6,662 nt of DNA from Actinomycetota bacterium (GTDB lineage Bacteria > Actinomycetota > Thermoleophilia > Gaiellales > Gaiellaceae): positions 1 through 6,662 of the forward strand of contig JACCYG010000010.1 of the NCBI GenBank assembly GCA_013696595.1, given 5' to 3'. Numbering within the stretch: position 1 is the first letter of the stretch; each line of letters opens with the position of its first letter. The translations under genes and the position numbers were made by a program. Below are positions 1 to 5,078 of the stretch, piece by piece. A model generated the notes under the pieces. The model worked only from the letters and a program-made list of their open reading frames with translations, was not told the DNA's origin and made no database searches.

Positions 1-40
1 CGGAGCTTCGCAGACTCTTCGAGAACTAGCCCTCGCTCGG

Positions 41-1102
41 TCAAGAGCGCGGCGACGCACGGGCCGTCTGCGCGAGCCCGACGCCGGCGAGGACGAGCAG
101 CCCCCCGGCGAGCTGAACTGCGGACAACTCCTCCCCGAGCCACGCGAATGCCACGAGCGCAGCGCCGACCGGCTCGAGCGTCGCGACGATGGCGACGCGT
201 GTCGGCGCGATGTACTTGAGTGCGGCCACGAGGAACCCGAACGGGATGATCGTCCCGAACACGATCACATAGGCGACGAGCAGCCAGACCGGCGCTGTCG
301 TGTCGTCGAGTCGTCCCAGGAGAGACACGTCCCGGCTGAGGATCTCGGCGGGGAAGTGCGACCATGGCTGCACGACCGCCCAGAAGACCGAGCCGAAGAG
401 GAGGCCCCAGGCGAGGAGGGAAAAGGCGTCGCGGCCCTCGCGGAGCCCCCGGTCGCCCATGAGGACCCAGACGACGAACGTCAGAGCGGTGAGGAGCGCG
501 GCTGCGAGCCCGAGCGGGTCGAGCGTGATTCCGGACCACACCTCCACGACGAGCGCCAGGCCGCCAAGGCTCAGCCCGATCGCCGCCCACAGCCGGCGGC
601 GTACGATCTCCTTCGCCACGAACCGCGCCCAGAGCGCGACGAGCACGGGCGAGAGGTAGATGATGATGAGCGCGACCCCGATCGCGAGCCGGTCGATCGA
701 GATGACGTAGAGGAGCTGGCCCCACGCGAGGCCGCAGACTCCGAGGACGGCGAGAAACGGAAGCTCGCGCGGCGTGACGCGAAGGCTGGCCGGGCGGATC
801 AACGCAATGGCCGCGAAGAGGAGGACGGCCGCGCCGGTGAGGCGCAGCTCGGAGAACCGGTAAGCGGAGATGCCGGTCGCGCCGAGGACGACCTTCATGA
901 CGGTCGCGTTCAACGACCAGACCGCGACTGCGGCCCACACGAGGGCATAACCGAGCAGGGGCCGCGGGCGGAGGACGCCCTCGCGCTGTGCGGGCGGGTA
1001 CGGCGCGTCGACCACGGCGGCGGAGGTTATCCGTGCCGACTGACCGCTGGAGACGACCACCTCGTCGGGTGCGAACAGGCCAGATTTCCGGGAACTTTCC
1101 AT
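41..1102 (-). CDS. EamA/DMT-superfamily inner-membrane transporter
   Basis: A 353-residue hydrophobic protein of the drug/metabolite transporter superfamily, predicted to sit in the cytoplasmic membrane and export a small metabolite or amino acid; the substrate cannot be read from sequence. About ten membrane segments can be picked out, beginning near residues 50-73, 85-102, 113-134, 138-160 and 170-188, arranged as two EamA repeats. The first repeat has the YLSPVLVALWA segment (near 148-158). The second ends with the usual pattern of APTRVAIVATLEPV, then LGEELS, then a final hydrophobic helix. Family members are usually near 300 residues, so this one has an unusually long polar N-terminus of about 45 residues. 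ATG at 1102 has no Shine-Dalgarno. An in-frame GTG at 1015-1013 (residue 30) has a TAACCT hexamer 8 nt upstream and would give 324 residues and a more normal divergent gap; I consider both starts possible. The stop is TGA at 43-41. The family call is firm; the start and substrate are not. Confidence 0.9.
   Translation of the reverse strand: MESSRKSGLFAPDEVVVSSGQSARITSAAVVDAPYPPAQREGVLRPRPLLGYALVWAAVAVWSLNATVMKVVLGATGISAYRFSELRLTGAAVLLFAAIALIRPASLRVTPRELPFLAVLGVCGLAWGQLLYVISIDRLAIGVALIIIYLSPVLVALWARFVAKEIVRRRLWAAIGLSLGGLALVVEVWSGITLDPLGLAAALLTALTFVVWVLMGDRGLREGRDAFSLLAWGLLFGSVFWAVVQPWSHFPAEILSRDVSLLGRLDDTTAPVWLLVAYVIVFGTIIPFGFLVAALKYIAPTRVAIVATLEPVGAALVAFAWLGEELSAVQLAGGLLVLAGVGLAQTARASPRS
1024..1029 (-). 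promoter_or_regulatory. possible -10 hexamer (TAACCT) for a shorter transporter start
   Basis: On the minus strand TAACCT fits the actinobacterial -10 pattern TANNNT and lies 8 nt before an in-frame GTG at 1015-1013. If used, the transcript would be nearly leaderless and the transporter would begin at residue 30 of the longer frame. No -35 element is recognisable. Pattern match only. Confidence 0.2.
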
Positions 1103-1115
1103 CCGGCTACATCGC

Positions 1116-1121
1116 TATCGT
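1116..1121 (+). promoter_or_regulatory. possible -10 hexamer (TATCGT) of the HNH gene
   Basis: TATCGT matches TANNNT and lies 6 nt before the GTG at 1128, the spacing expected if transcription starts on the start codon itself. No Shine-Dalgarno precedes that GTG. No convincing -35 is seen. This supports GTG 1128 as the ancestral start of the HNH gene, which is now out of frame. Confidence 0.27.
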
Positions 1122-1127
1122 CGAGTA

Positions 1128-1172
1128 GTGAAGCGTTGCGGCCGGTGCCAGCTAGGACAGGCCCTTGACTGA
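1128..1172 (+). pseudogene. frameshifted N-terminus of the HNH protein (first half of its zinc ribbon)
   Basis: Reading from GTG 1128 gives MKRCGRCQLGQALD and then TGA at 1170-1172. The CGRC knuckle is what normally opens this family of small zinc-ribbon/HNH proteins, where it is followed by a short linker, an aromatic-containing TDFH-type segment and a second knuckle. Here TDFH and the second knuckle, CREC, are in the next frame, starting at 1165. Removing one C from the CCC run at 1162-1164 joins the two parts as MKRCGRCQLGQALTDFH, a normal-looking family N-terminus. A one-base insertion, or a sequencing or assembly error in that run, is the simplest explanation. I see no slippery sequence that convincingly supports programmed frameshifting. 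Confidence 0.6.
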
Positions 1173-1545
1173 CTTTCATCGTCGCGGCCGGAGTGTCCAG
1201 ACTTGGTGCCGAGAGTGTCGACGCGAGTACGACCAGGCGTACCACCGACGCACCCGCCCGCGTCGCCTGGCGCAAAAACGGGCGCGCCACAACGAGATGG
1301 TCGCGTGGTATCGCGAGTTAAAGAGCGAGCTCCCATGCGCGGATTGCGGTCTGGCGTACCACCACGCTGCAATGACGTGGGACCATCTGCCTGGTGAGCT
1401 AAAGCTCTCGGACGTCAGTTCCCTACTGCAGCGTCACAGCCGAAAGACCATCCTCGACGAAATCGCGAAGTGCGAGCTCGTGTGCGCGAACTGTCATGCT
1501 GTGCGTACGTTTAACCGCCGACGGGATGTGGCTCAGCCTGGTTAG
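1165..1545 (+). CDS. small HNH-endonuclease-like zinc protein, N-terminus frameshifted, 3' end overlapping a tRNA
   Basis: The open frame from TTG 1165 encodes 126 residues. Residues 1-22 carry the second zinc-ribbon knuckle (C15, C18). A basic, Arg-rich linker spans 23-56. The HNH/His-Me-finger core follows, with C58-x2-C61, the D73-H74 pair in WDHLPGE, and C107-x2-C110-H111 in CELVCANCH. The family is common as short stand-alone proteins in bacteria and phages and is presumed to bind or nick DNA; activity here is unproven. The first CxxC lies upstream in another frame (GTG 1128), so the natural protein was probably about 139 residues. TTG 1165 is only the first start-type codon left in this frame and has no ribosome-binding site. 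The last seven codons (DVAQPG and stop) are inside tRNA-Pro, so the original stop seems to be lost or the gene abuts the tRNA abnormally. Codon use is less GC-rich than in the neighbours, consistent with transferred DNA. The protein could be non-functional. Confidence 0.7.
   Translation: MTDFHRRGRSVQTWCRECRREYDQAYHRRTRPRRLAQKRARHNEMVAWYRELKSELPCADCGLAYHHAAMTWDHLPGELKLSDVSSLLQRHSRKTILDEIAKCELVCANCHAVRTFNRRRDVAQPG
1506..1511 (+). promoter_or_regulatory. possible -10 hexamer (TACGTT) of the tRNA-Pro gene
   Basis: TACGTT fits TANNNT and ends 10 nt before the mature tRNA 5' end. It sits inside the 3' part of the HNH frame. No -35 is evident at normal spacing, so the tRNA could instead be cut out of an upstream transcript. 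Weak. Confidence 0.18.
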
Positions 1546-1596
1546 AGCGCCGCGTTTGGGACGCGGAGGCCGCCGGTTCGAATCCGGCCATCCCGA
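1522..1596 (+). tRNA. tRNA-Pro, anticodon TGG
   Basis: A complete 75-nt cloverleaf can be folded by hand. The acceptor stem is CGGGATG with CATCCCG, seven Watson-Crick pairs. The D stem is GCTC/GAGC. The anticodon stem is CCGCG/CGCGG around the loop TTTGGGA at 1555-1561, placing anticodon TGG at 1557-1559 (reads CCA and, by wobble, other proline codons). The variable region is AGGCC. The T stem is GCCGG/CCGGC around TTCGAAT. The discriminator is A1596. The 3' CCA is not encoded (CTG follows), so a CCA-adding enzyme is needed, which is usual in actinobacteria. The first 24 nt are also read as the end of the HNH frame. The nucleotidyltransferase-fold gene begins 28 nt downstream. Confidence 0.95.
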
Positions 1597-1611
1597 CTGA
1601 TACGGGGCGAG

Positions 1612-1617
1612 TAGGGT
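1612..1617 (+). promoter_or_regulatory. possible -10 hexamer (TAGGGT) for the nucleotidyltransferase-fold gene
   Basis: TAGGGT matches TANNNT and lies 7 nt before GTG 1625 in the 28-nt gap after the tRNA. No Shine-Dalgarno is present there, so a leaderless message starting at or next to the GTG is plausible. No -35 is recognisable, and the upstream promoter region would lie within the tRNA. Confidence 0.28.
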
Positions 1618-1624
1618 CCGCTCC

Positions 1625-2383
1625 GTGAGCGAGATCCAGTCCGACATCGTCGCCGAAGGCAAACGCCTCCTCCACGTGGCCAAGTCGGAAGGCGTGCCGC
1701 TACGGCTTCTCGGCGGCGTCGCGATCCGGCTTCGCGCACCGGGCGCGCTCCCCTTGCCGTTCGAGCGAAAGTACGCCGACCTCGACTTCGTGACCGCGAA
1801 AGGTGCGTCAGGGAAGGTTCAGGCGCTCTTCCGAAACGCGGGCTACGAGCCGCACAAGGCCTTCAACGCGCTCCACGGCCAGGAACGGCTCCTCTTCTTT
1901 GACGACCAGAACGATCGCCAGGTCGACGTCTTCGTCGGCTCCTTCGCGATGTCGCACACGATCCCCGTCGGTGAGCGAATCGAGGTCGACCAGGCCACGC
2001 TTCCTCTCGCAGAGCTCCTCCTCACGAAGCTCCAGATCGCCGAGTTGAACGAGAAGGACGTGAAGGACGCGCTTGCGCTCCTCCACGGCCACGAGGTCGG
2101 CGAAAGCGACGGCGGCACGGTGAACACTGCCCGCGTCGCAGAGCTCTGCGCGGGGGACTGGGGACTCTGGCGGACGATCACGGGAAACCTCGCGACGACC
2201 CGCGAGTACGTGGGTCGGTACGAGCTCGGGGAGGAGGACGAGCGGCGGCTTCGGGCCCGGATCGACGCGATCCTCGAGCGGATCGAGCAGGAGCCGAAAT
2301 CGCGCAGATGGAAGCTTCGCGCAAAGATCGGCGAGCGCAAGCGGTGGTACGAGCTGCCCGAGGAGGTGGCGGGCGGCCCATAG
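1625..2383 (+). CDS. nucleotidyltransferase-fold protein (AbiEii/MNT-like), stand-alone
   Basis: A 252-residue soluble protein with no signal peptide or membrane segment. Three elements match the nucleotidyltransferase superfamily (Pol beta-like fold): the LLGGVAIRL segment with G30-G31, the metal-binding pair D52-x-D54 in YADLDFV, and a third acidic residue D101 in VDVFVG. The following stretch LAELLLTKLQIAELNEKDVKD (about 128-148) resembles the helix of AbiEii-type and related proteins that carries a conserved K...D motif. The C-terminal third is charged and helical (about 200-245) and has no recognised function. In this superfamily the chemistry is transfer of a nucleotide to a protein or RNA, or an inactive relic of it; which applies here is unknown. 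AbiEii toxins are normally co-transcribed with an AbiEi antitoxin, but no such gene is next to this one: a tRNA precedes it and a phosphoesterase follows. The gap of 20 residues between GG and DxD is longer than in the shortest MNT proteins. GTG 1625 is chosen as the earliest start after the tRNA. Confidence 0.72.
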   Translation: MSEIQSDIVAEGKRLLHVAKSEGVPLRLLGGVAIRLRAPGALPLPFERKYADLDFVTAKGASGKVQALFRNAGYEPHKAFNALHGQERLLFFDDQNDRQVDVFVGSFAMSHTIPVGERIEVDQATLPLAELLLTKLQIAELNEKDVKDALALLHGHEVGESDGGTVNTARVAELCAGDWGLWRTITGNLATTREYVGRYELGEEDERRLRARIDAILERIEQEPKSRRWKLRAKIGERKRWYELPEEVAGGP

Positions 2384-2392
2384 AGGGCGGCC
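2371..2392 (+). repeat. 8-bp direct repeat GGGCGGCC around a stop codon
   Basis: GGGCGGCC occurs at 2371-2378 and again at 2385-2392, 14 nt apart. Each copy is followed closely by TAG (CATAG, then TAG). The first copy contains the last codons of the nucleotidyltransferase-fold gene. It may be a small slippage duplication; no function is suggested. Confidence 0.4.
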
Positions 2393-2415
2393 TAGCTTTC
2401 GGGAGGCTAACGGCG

Positions 2416-2421
2416 TATTTT
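2416..2421 (+). promoter_or_regulatory. possible -10 hexamer (TATTTT) for the phosphoesterase-permease pair
   Basis: TATTTT is the AT-richest spot in the 48-nt gap between 2383 and 2432, fits TANNNT, and lies 10 nt before GTG 2432. A transcript starting about 7 nt downstream would have almost no leader. A GGGAGG at 2401-2406 looks like a Shine-Dalgarno but is 25 nt from the GTG and has no start codon at the right distance, so it is probably unused. No clear -35. Confidence 0.32.
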
Positions 2422-2431
2422 TCGTGGCGCA

Positions 2432-3373
2432 GTGCGCCTGTTCTTCGCGACGGACATCCACGGCTCCGAGGTCTGCTGGCGCAAGTTCCTGAACAGCGGC
2501 AAGCACTACGAGGCGAACGTGATCGTCCTCGGGGGCGACATGACGGGGAAGGCGCTCGTGCCGGTCGTCCAGGACGACGGCGACCGCTGGCACGCCGTTC
2601 TGCTCGAGAACCGTCACGACCTGAGCGGGGAGGATGAGGTCGCCGAGTTCGAGCAGGCCGTTTGCCGGCGTGGCTACTACCCGTTCCGAACCACGCCCGA
2701 AGAGCTTGCGGACCTGCAAGCCGACGAGGAGCGCGCGACGCGGCTCTTCCACGAGCTCATGCTCGGCCGCGTCGAGCAGTGGATGAGCCTCGCCGACGAG
2801 CGGCTCGAGGGAAGCGGGCTGCGCTGCTTCGTCTGTCCCGGCAACGACGATCAGTTCGAGGTCGATGAGATCGTGCAGCGCGCGAAGAACGTCGAGCTCG
2901 CCGAGGGTCGCGTCGTCGACATCGACGGGTTCCAGCTCGCGTCGACCGGGTGGTCGAACCTGACGCCCTGGAACACCTATCGGGAGGAAGACGAGCCTCA
3001 GCTCGCCGAGCGCATCGAAAACGTCGTCGGTCAGGTCACGGCGGAGCCGGAGCGGACGATCTTCAGCCTGCACTGCCCCCCGTACGGCTCGGGCCTGGAC
3101 GAGGCTCCCGAGCTGACGGCCGACATGCGGCTGAAACACGCCGGCCGGGCACCCGTCCCCGTCGGCTCGAAGGCGGTCCGGGCGGCGATCGAGGAGCACC
3201 AGCCAACCCTCTCGCTGCACGGGCACATCCACGAATGCCGCGGCAACGCGCGCATCGGCCGAACGCTCTGCATTAATCCCGGCAGTTCGTACGAGCAGGG
3301 TGAGTTGCTCGGCGCCGTCATCGACCTCGAGGGCGGCAAGAAGGTCAAGAGGTTCGTGCTCACGAGCGGATAA
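2432..3373 (+). CDS. calcineurin-like metallophosphoesterase
   Basis: A 313-residue cytoplasmic protein (no signal peptide) carrying all the metal-binding motifs of the metallophosphoesterase superfamily in order: D8-x-H10 in ATDIHGS, G35-D36 in LGGDMTG, G137-N138-D139 in CPGNDD, H214 in SLHCPP, and G264-H265-x-H267 in LHGHIHE. These bind a dinuclear metal centre that hydrolyses phosphomonoesters or phosphodiesters. The third motif is GNDD rather than the commoner GNHD/E, a variant seen in some family members. About 100 residues separate the second and third motifs (36-137), leaving room for an acidic, helical insert at roughly 45-125 that may form a cap and set substrate choice. The substrate is not predictable. 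The GTG start places the first beta strand RLFFATDIH immediately at the N-terminus, as expected. The stop TAA overlaps the permease Shine-Dalgarno and only 10 nt separate the two genes, so they are very likely co-transcribed. Confidence 0.9.
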   Translation: MRLFFATDIHGSEVCWRKFLNSGKHYEANVIVLGGDMTGKALVPVVQDDGDRWHAVLLENRHDLSGEDEVAEFEQAVCRRGYYPFRTTPEELADLQADEERATRLFHELMLGRVEQWMSLADERLEGSGLRCFVCPGNDDQFEVDEIVQRAKNVELAEGRVVDIDGFQLASTGWSNLTPWNTYREEDEPQLAERIENVVGQVTAEPERTIFSLHCPPYGSGLDEAPELTADMRLKHAGRAPVPVGSKAVRAAIEEHQPTLSLHGHIHECRGNARIGRTLCINPGSSYEQGELLGAVIDLEGGKKVKRFVLTSG

Positions 3374-3378
3374 GGAGG
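3372..3378 (+). promoter_or_regulatory. strong Shine-Dalgarno AAGGAGG of the permease
   Basis: AAGGAGG sits 5 nt before ATG 3384 and shares its first two bases with the TAA stop of the phosphoesterase. It fixes the permease start at 3384; the same frame is open further upstream to 3300, but that part lies inside the phosphoesterase and has no ribosome-binding site. The overlap suggests translational coupling. It is the only classical Shine-Dalgarno seen in front of a gene in this window. Confidence 0.85.
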
Positions 3379-3383
3379 AACGA

Positions 3384-5039
3384 ATGGCGACAGTTGCCGG
3401 TGAGGCGGGGAAATACGGGCAGGAACAGGGGCTGTTCGCCCGCACCGCGACCGGGCTCGTCCGAGGTTGGGCCGTCCGGGACGCATTCATCTACTCGTTC
3501 TTCTCGATCAACCTCATCACGCTCGGCCTCTTCATCTTCTCGTACGCGGTCTTCATTCCGGACGGGAGCCTCCTCTGGGCCGTCGTGCTCTCGGGCGCGT
3601 ACCTGCTCTTCCAGGTGATCGTGTACGCCTCTCTGATCGCGGTCATGCCGCGTGCGGGCGGCGACTACGTCTGGATCAGCCGTGTCCTGGGCGGCGGCAT
3701 CGGCTTCGTGCTAGCCGTCTGCGGCTGGTGGTTCATCCTCTGGCACTGGGTCCCGATCTACGCGAACATCCTGAACGTCGAGATCTTCGTGCCGCTTGGC
3801 CTGATCGTCGGCGCGGACGGGTGGGCGACGTTCTTCTCCGAGCCGAAAGGGCTGTTCACCGCCTCGATCATCACCGCGATCCTCGCGTCGATCGTCATCT
3901 CGCTCGGGATGCGCACGTACGCGACGATCCAGAAATTCTGCTTCTACGGGGGGATGGTCGGGCTCCTCTTCATGTTCGTGCTTCTCCTCATCAACTCGAA
4001 GGCGGACTTCATCGCCGCGTTCAACTCCCAGTCTCAGGAGGTCTTCGGAGCCTCGGCGGGCGCCTATGAGAAGACGAACGAGGTCGCCGCGGCCGGCACA
4101 GGCGGGGTGGTGGACATCCCGGCGGTCAAAGGTCTCTTCCTGCTGATCCCGTTCATGCTCTTCTTCAATCTCTGGTCGAACTGGGGGGCGACGCTCTACG
4201 GTGAAGTGCGCGGAGCTTCGGACTACCGCAACAACATCCGCGCGATGGGCGGGGCGCTCGTCGCGACCACCGTCCTGGCGGTGATCATGTTCCTGCTCTT
4301 CGCGAAGACGTTCGGCTGGGACTTCTACAACAACGCGAACAACGCGTACTGGGGCCAGCCGGCGCTCTACAACTACGTCGAGGACCCGCCGGTCACGTAC
4401 TTCCCGTACCCCGGCCTCCTCGCCGGGTTCCTGATGGACGGAGCGCTCTGGCAGTTCCTCCTCGTCGGACTGCTCTCGCTCTGGTTCTTCGGCTGGGTCG
4501 GGACGGTGTTCCTGTCGTCGACGAGAGTCGTCTTCGCGACGGCGTTCGACCGGATCCTCCCCGAGGGCGTCGCCAAGGTCAGCCGGAGCGGCGTCCCGTG
4601 GGTGGCGCTCCTGCTCATGCTGCTTCCCTCGATTCCGATCGCGTACCTCTACGCGTACAACGCCGAGTTCTTCAACTGGACGCTCGCGGCGACGGAGGTG
4701 ATCGCGATCACGTTCGCCGGCTCGGCGATCGCGGCCGCGATCCTGCCGTGGCGGCGGCCCGACGTCTACAACGCATCCCCGATCGCACGGTACAACGTGC
4801 TCGGCATCCCGCTGATCACGGTCGCTGCGGTTGCGTTCCTCCTCATTCTCGGCTTCGCGATCTACGAGTGGGTGACGAACGCCGTGTACGGGATCGACTG
4901 GAACACGGCGCGGAACGGCTTCTTCTACATGGGCGCGCTCTACGGCACGGCGCTCGCGATCTACATCGTCTCGCGCGTCCTGCGCAAGCGGCAGGGGATC
5001 GACATGACGATGGTCCATCGGGAGATTCCCGCCGAGTAG
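3384..5039 (+). CDS. APC-superfamily amino acid/amine permease
   Basis: A 551-residue polytopic membrane protein with about 12 membrane segments (approximately 35-57, 63-88, 103-127, 155-177, 185-204, 247-272, 285-307, 345-372, 405-425, 434-454, 474-496 and 512-531). The motif VMPRAGGDYVWISR (88-100), between the second and third helices, and the stretch SSTRVVFATAFDRILPEGVAKVS (378-400) followed by a short SGVPW turn are characteristic of amino acid-polyamine-organocation (APC) transporters, which import amino acids or amines by proton or solute coupling. It is longer than the 450-500 residues usual for the family because of two loops: a polar one at about 205-245 and an Asn/Tyr/Pro-rich one at about 311-344. 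The C-terminus ends GIDMTMVHREIPAE, like the GID...IPPE tails of relatives. The start is fixed by the strong Shine-Dalgarno. It is coupled to the phosphoesterase upstream and converges on a BetA-like gene. The substrate is unknown; choline or another amine is a guess from that neighbour. Confidence 0.92.
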   Translation: MATVAGEAGKYGQEQGLFARTATGLVRGWAVRDAFIYSFFSINLITLGLFIFSYAVFIPDGSLLWAVVLSGAYLLFQVIVYASLIAVMPRAGGDYVWISRVLGGGIGFVLAVCGWWFILWHWVPIYANILNVEIFVPLGLIVGADGWATFFSEPKGLFTASIITAILASIVISLGMRTYATIQKFCFYGGMVGLLFMFVLLLINSKADFIAAFNSQSQEVFGASAGAYEKTNEVAAAGTGGVVDIPAVKGLFLLIPFMLFFNLWSNWGATLYGEVRGASDYRNNIRAMGGALVATTVLAVIMFLLFAKTFGWDFYNNANNAYWGQPALYNYVEDPPVTYFPYPGLLAGFLMDGALWQFLLVGLLSLWFFGWVGTVFLSSTRVVFATAFDRILPEGVAKVSRSGVPWVALLLMLLPSIPIAYLYAYNAEFFNWTLAATEVIAITFAGSAIAAAILPWRRPDVYNASPIARYNVLGIPLITVAAVAFLLILGFAIYEWVTNAVYGIDWNTARNGFFYMGALYGTALAIYIVSRVLRKRQGIDMTMVHREIPAE

Positions 5040-5044
5040 TCATC

Positions 5045-5078
5045 GAAGGGCCGGCGGCCGCGAGACCGCCGGCCCTTC
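5045..5078. terminator. bidirectional hairpin terminator between converging genes
   Basis: A perfect 13-bp stem, GAAGGGCCGGCGG (5045-5057) with CCGCCGGCCCTTC (5066-5078), closes an 8-nt loop at 5058-5065. It begins 5 nt after the permease stop (TAG 5037-5039) and overlaps the TGA stop of the minus-strand gene (5079-5077). There is no long U-tract on either side, only the short TT/AA at the stem base, which is common for terminators in GC-rich actinobacteria. The position between converging genes supports the role. Confidence 0.8.

Noticed and set aside
1..40. A terminator downstream of the EamA transporter
   Set aside because: Only a 5-bp CTCTT/AAGAG pairing with a large loop could be found; not strong enough to call. 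Nothing else is seen in these 40 bases.
356..1168. A 270-codon plus-strand frame opposite the EamA transporter
   Set aside because: Highly charged shadow of a membrane protein gene; no motifs. The opposite strand has a convincing transporter.
1162..1172. Programmed +1 frameshift at GCCCTTGACTGA, by analogy with the prfB site
   Set aside because: The sequence is not the CTT-TGA slippery pattern, there is no upstream Shine-Dalgarno-like stimulator, and a one-base indel in the C run explains it more simply.
1582..1624. Attachment site at the 3' end of tRNA-Pro
   Set aside because: No second copy of the tRNA 3' segment was found in the window and no integrase gene is visible.
2401..2406. GGGAGG as the Shine-Dalgarno of the phosphoesterase
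   Set aside because: It is 25 nt from GTG 2432, and no start codon lies 5-10 nt downstream of it.
3300..3383. An upstream 28-codon extension of the permease
   Set aside because: It lies wholly within the phosphoesterase gene in another frame, is Ser/Arg-rich, and has no ribosome-binding site, whereas ATG 3384 has AAGGAGG 5 nt upstream.
1808..3490. A 560-codon open frame on the minus strand spanning the nucleotidyltransferase and phosphoesterase genes
   Set aside because: It is antisense to two genes with clear catalytic motifs, its composition is that of a GC-rich shadow frame (Leu/Arg/Val/Asp-rich, no domain), and it crosses unrelated genes and their gap.
3711..5018. A 435-codon open frame on the minus strand inside the permease
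   Set aside because: Almost entirely Arg/Asp/Glu/Val with no fold-like pattern, which is what the antisense of a hydrophobic GC-rich membrane protein gives.
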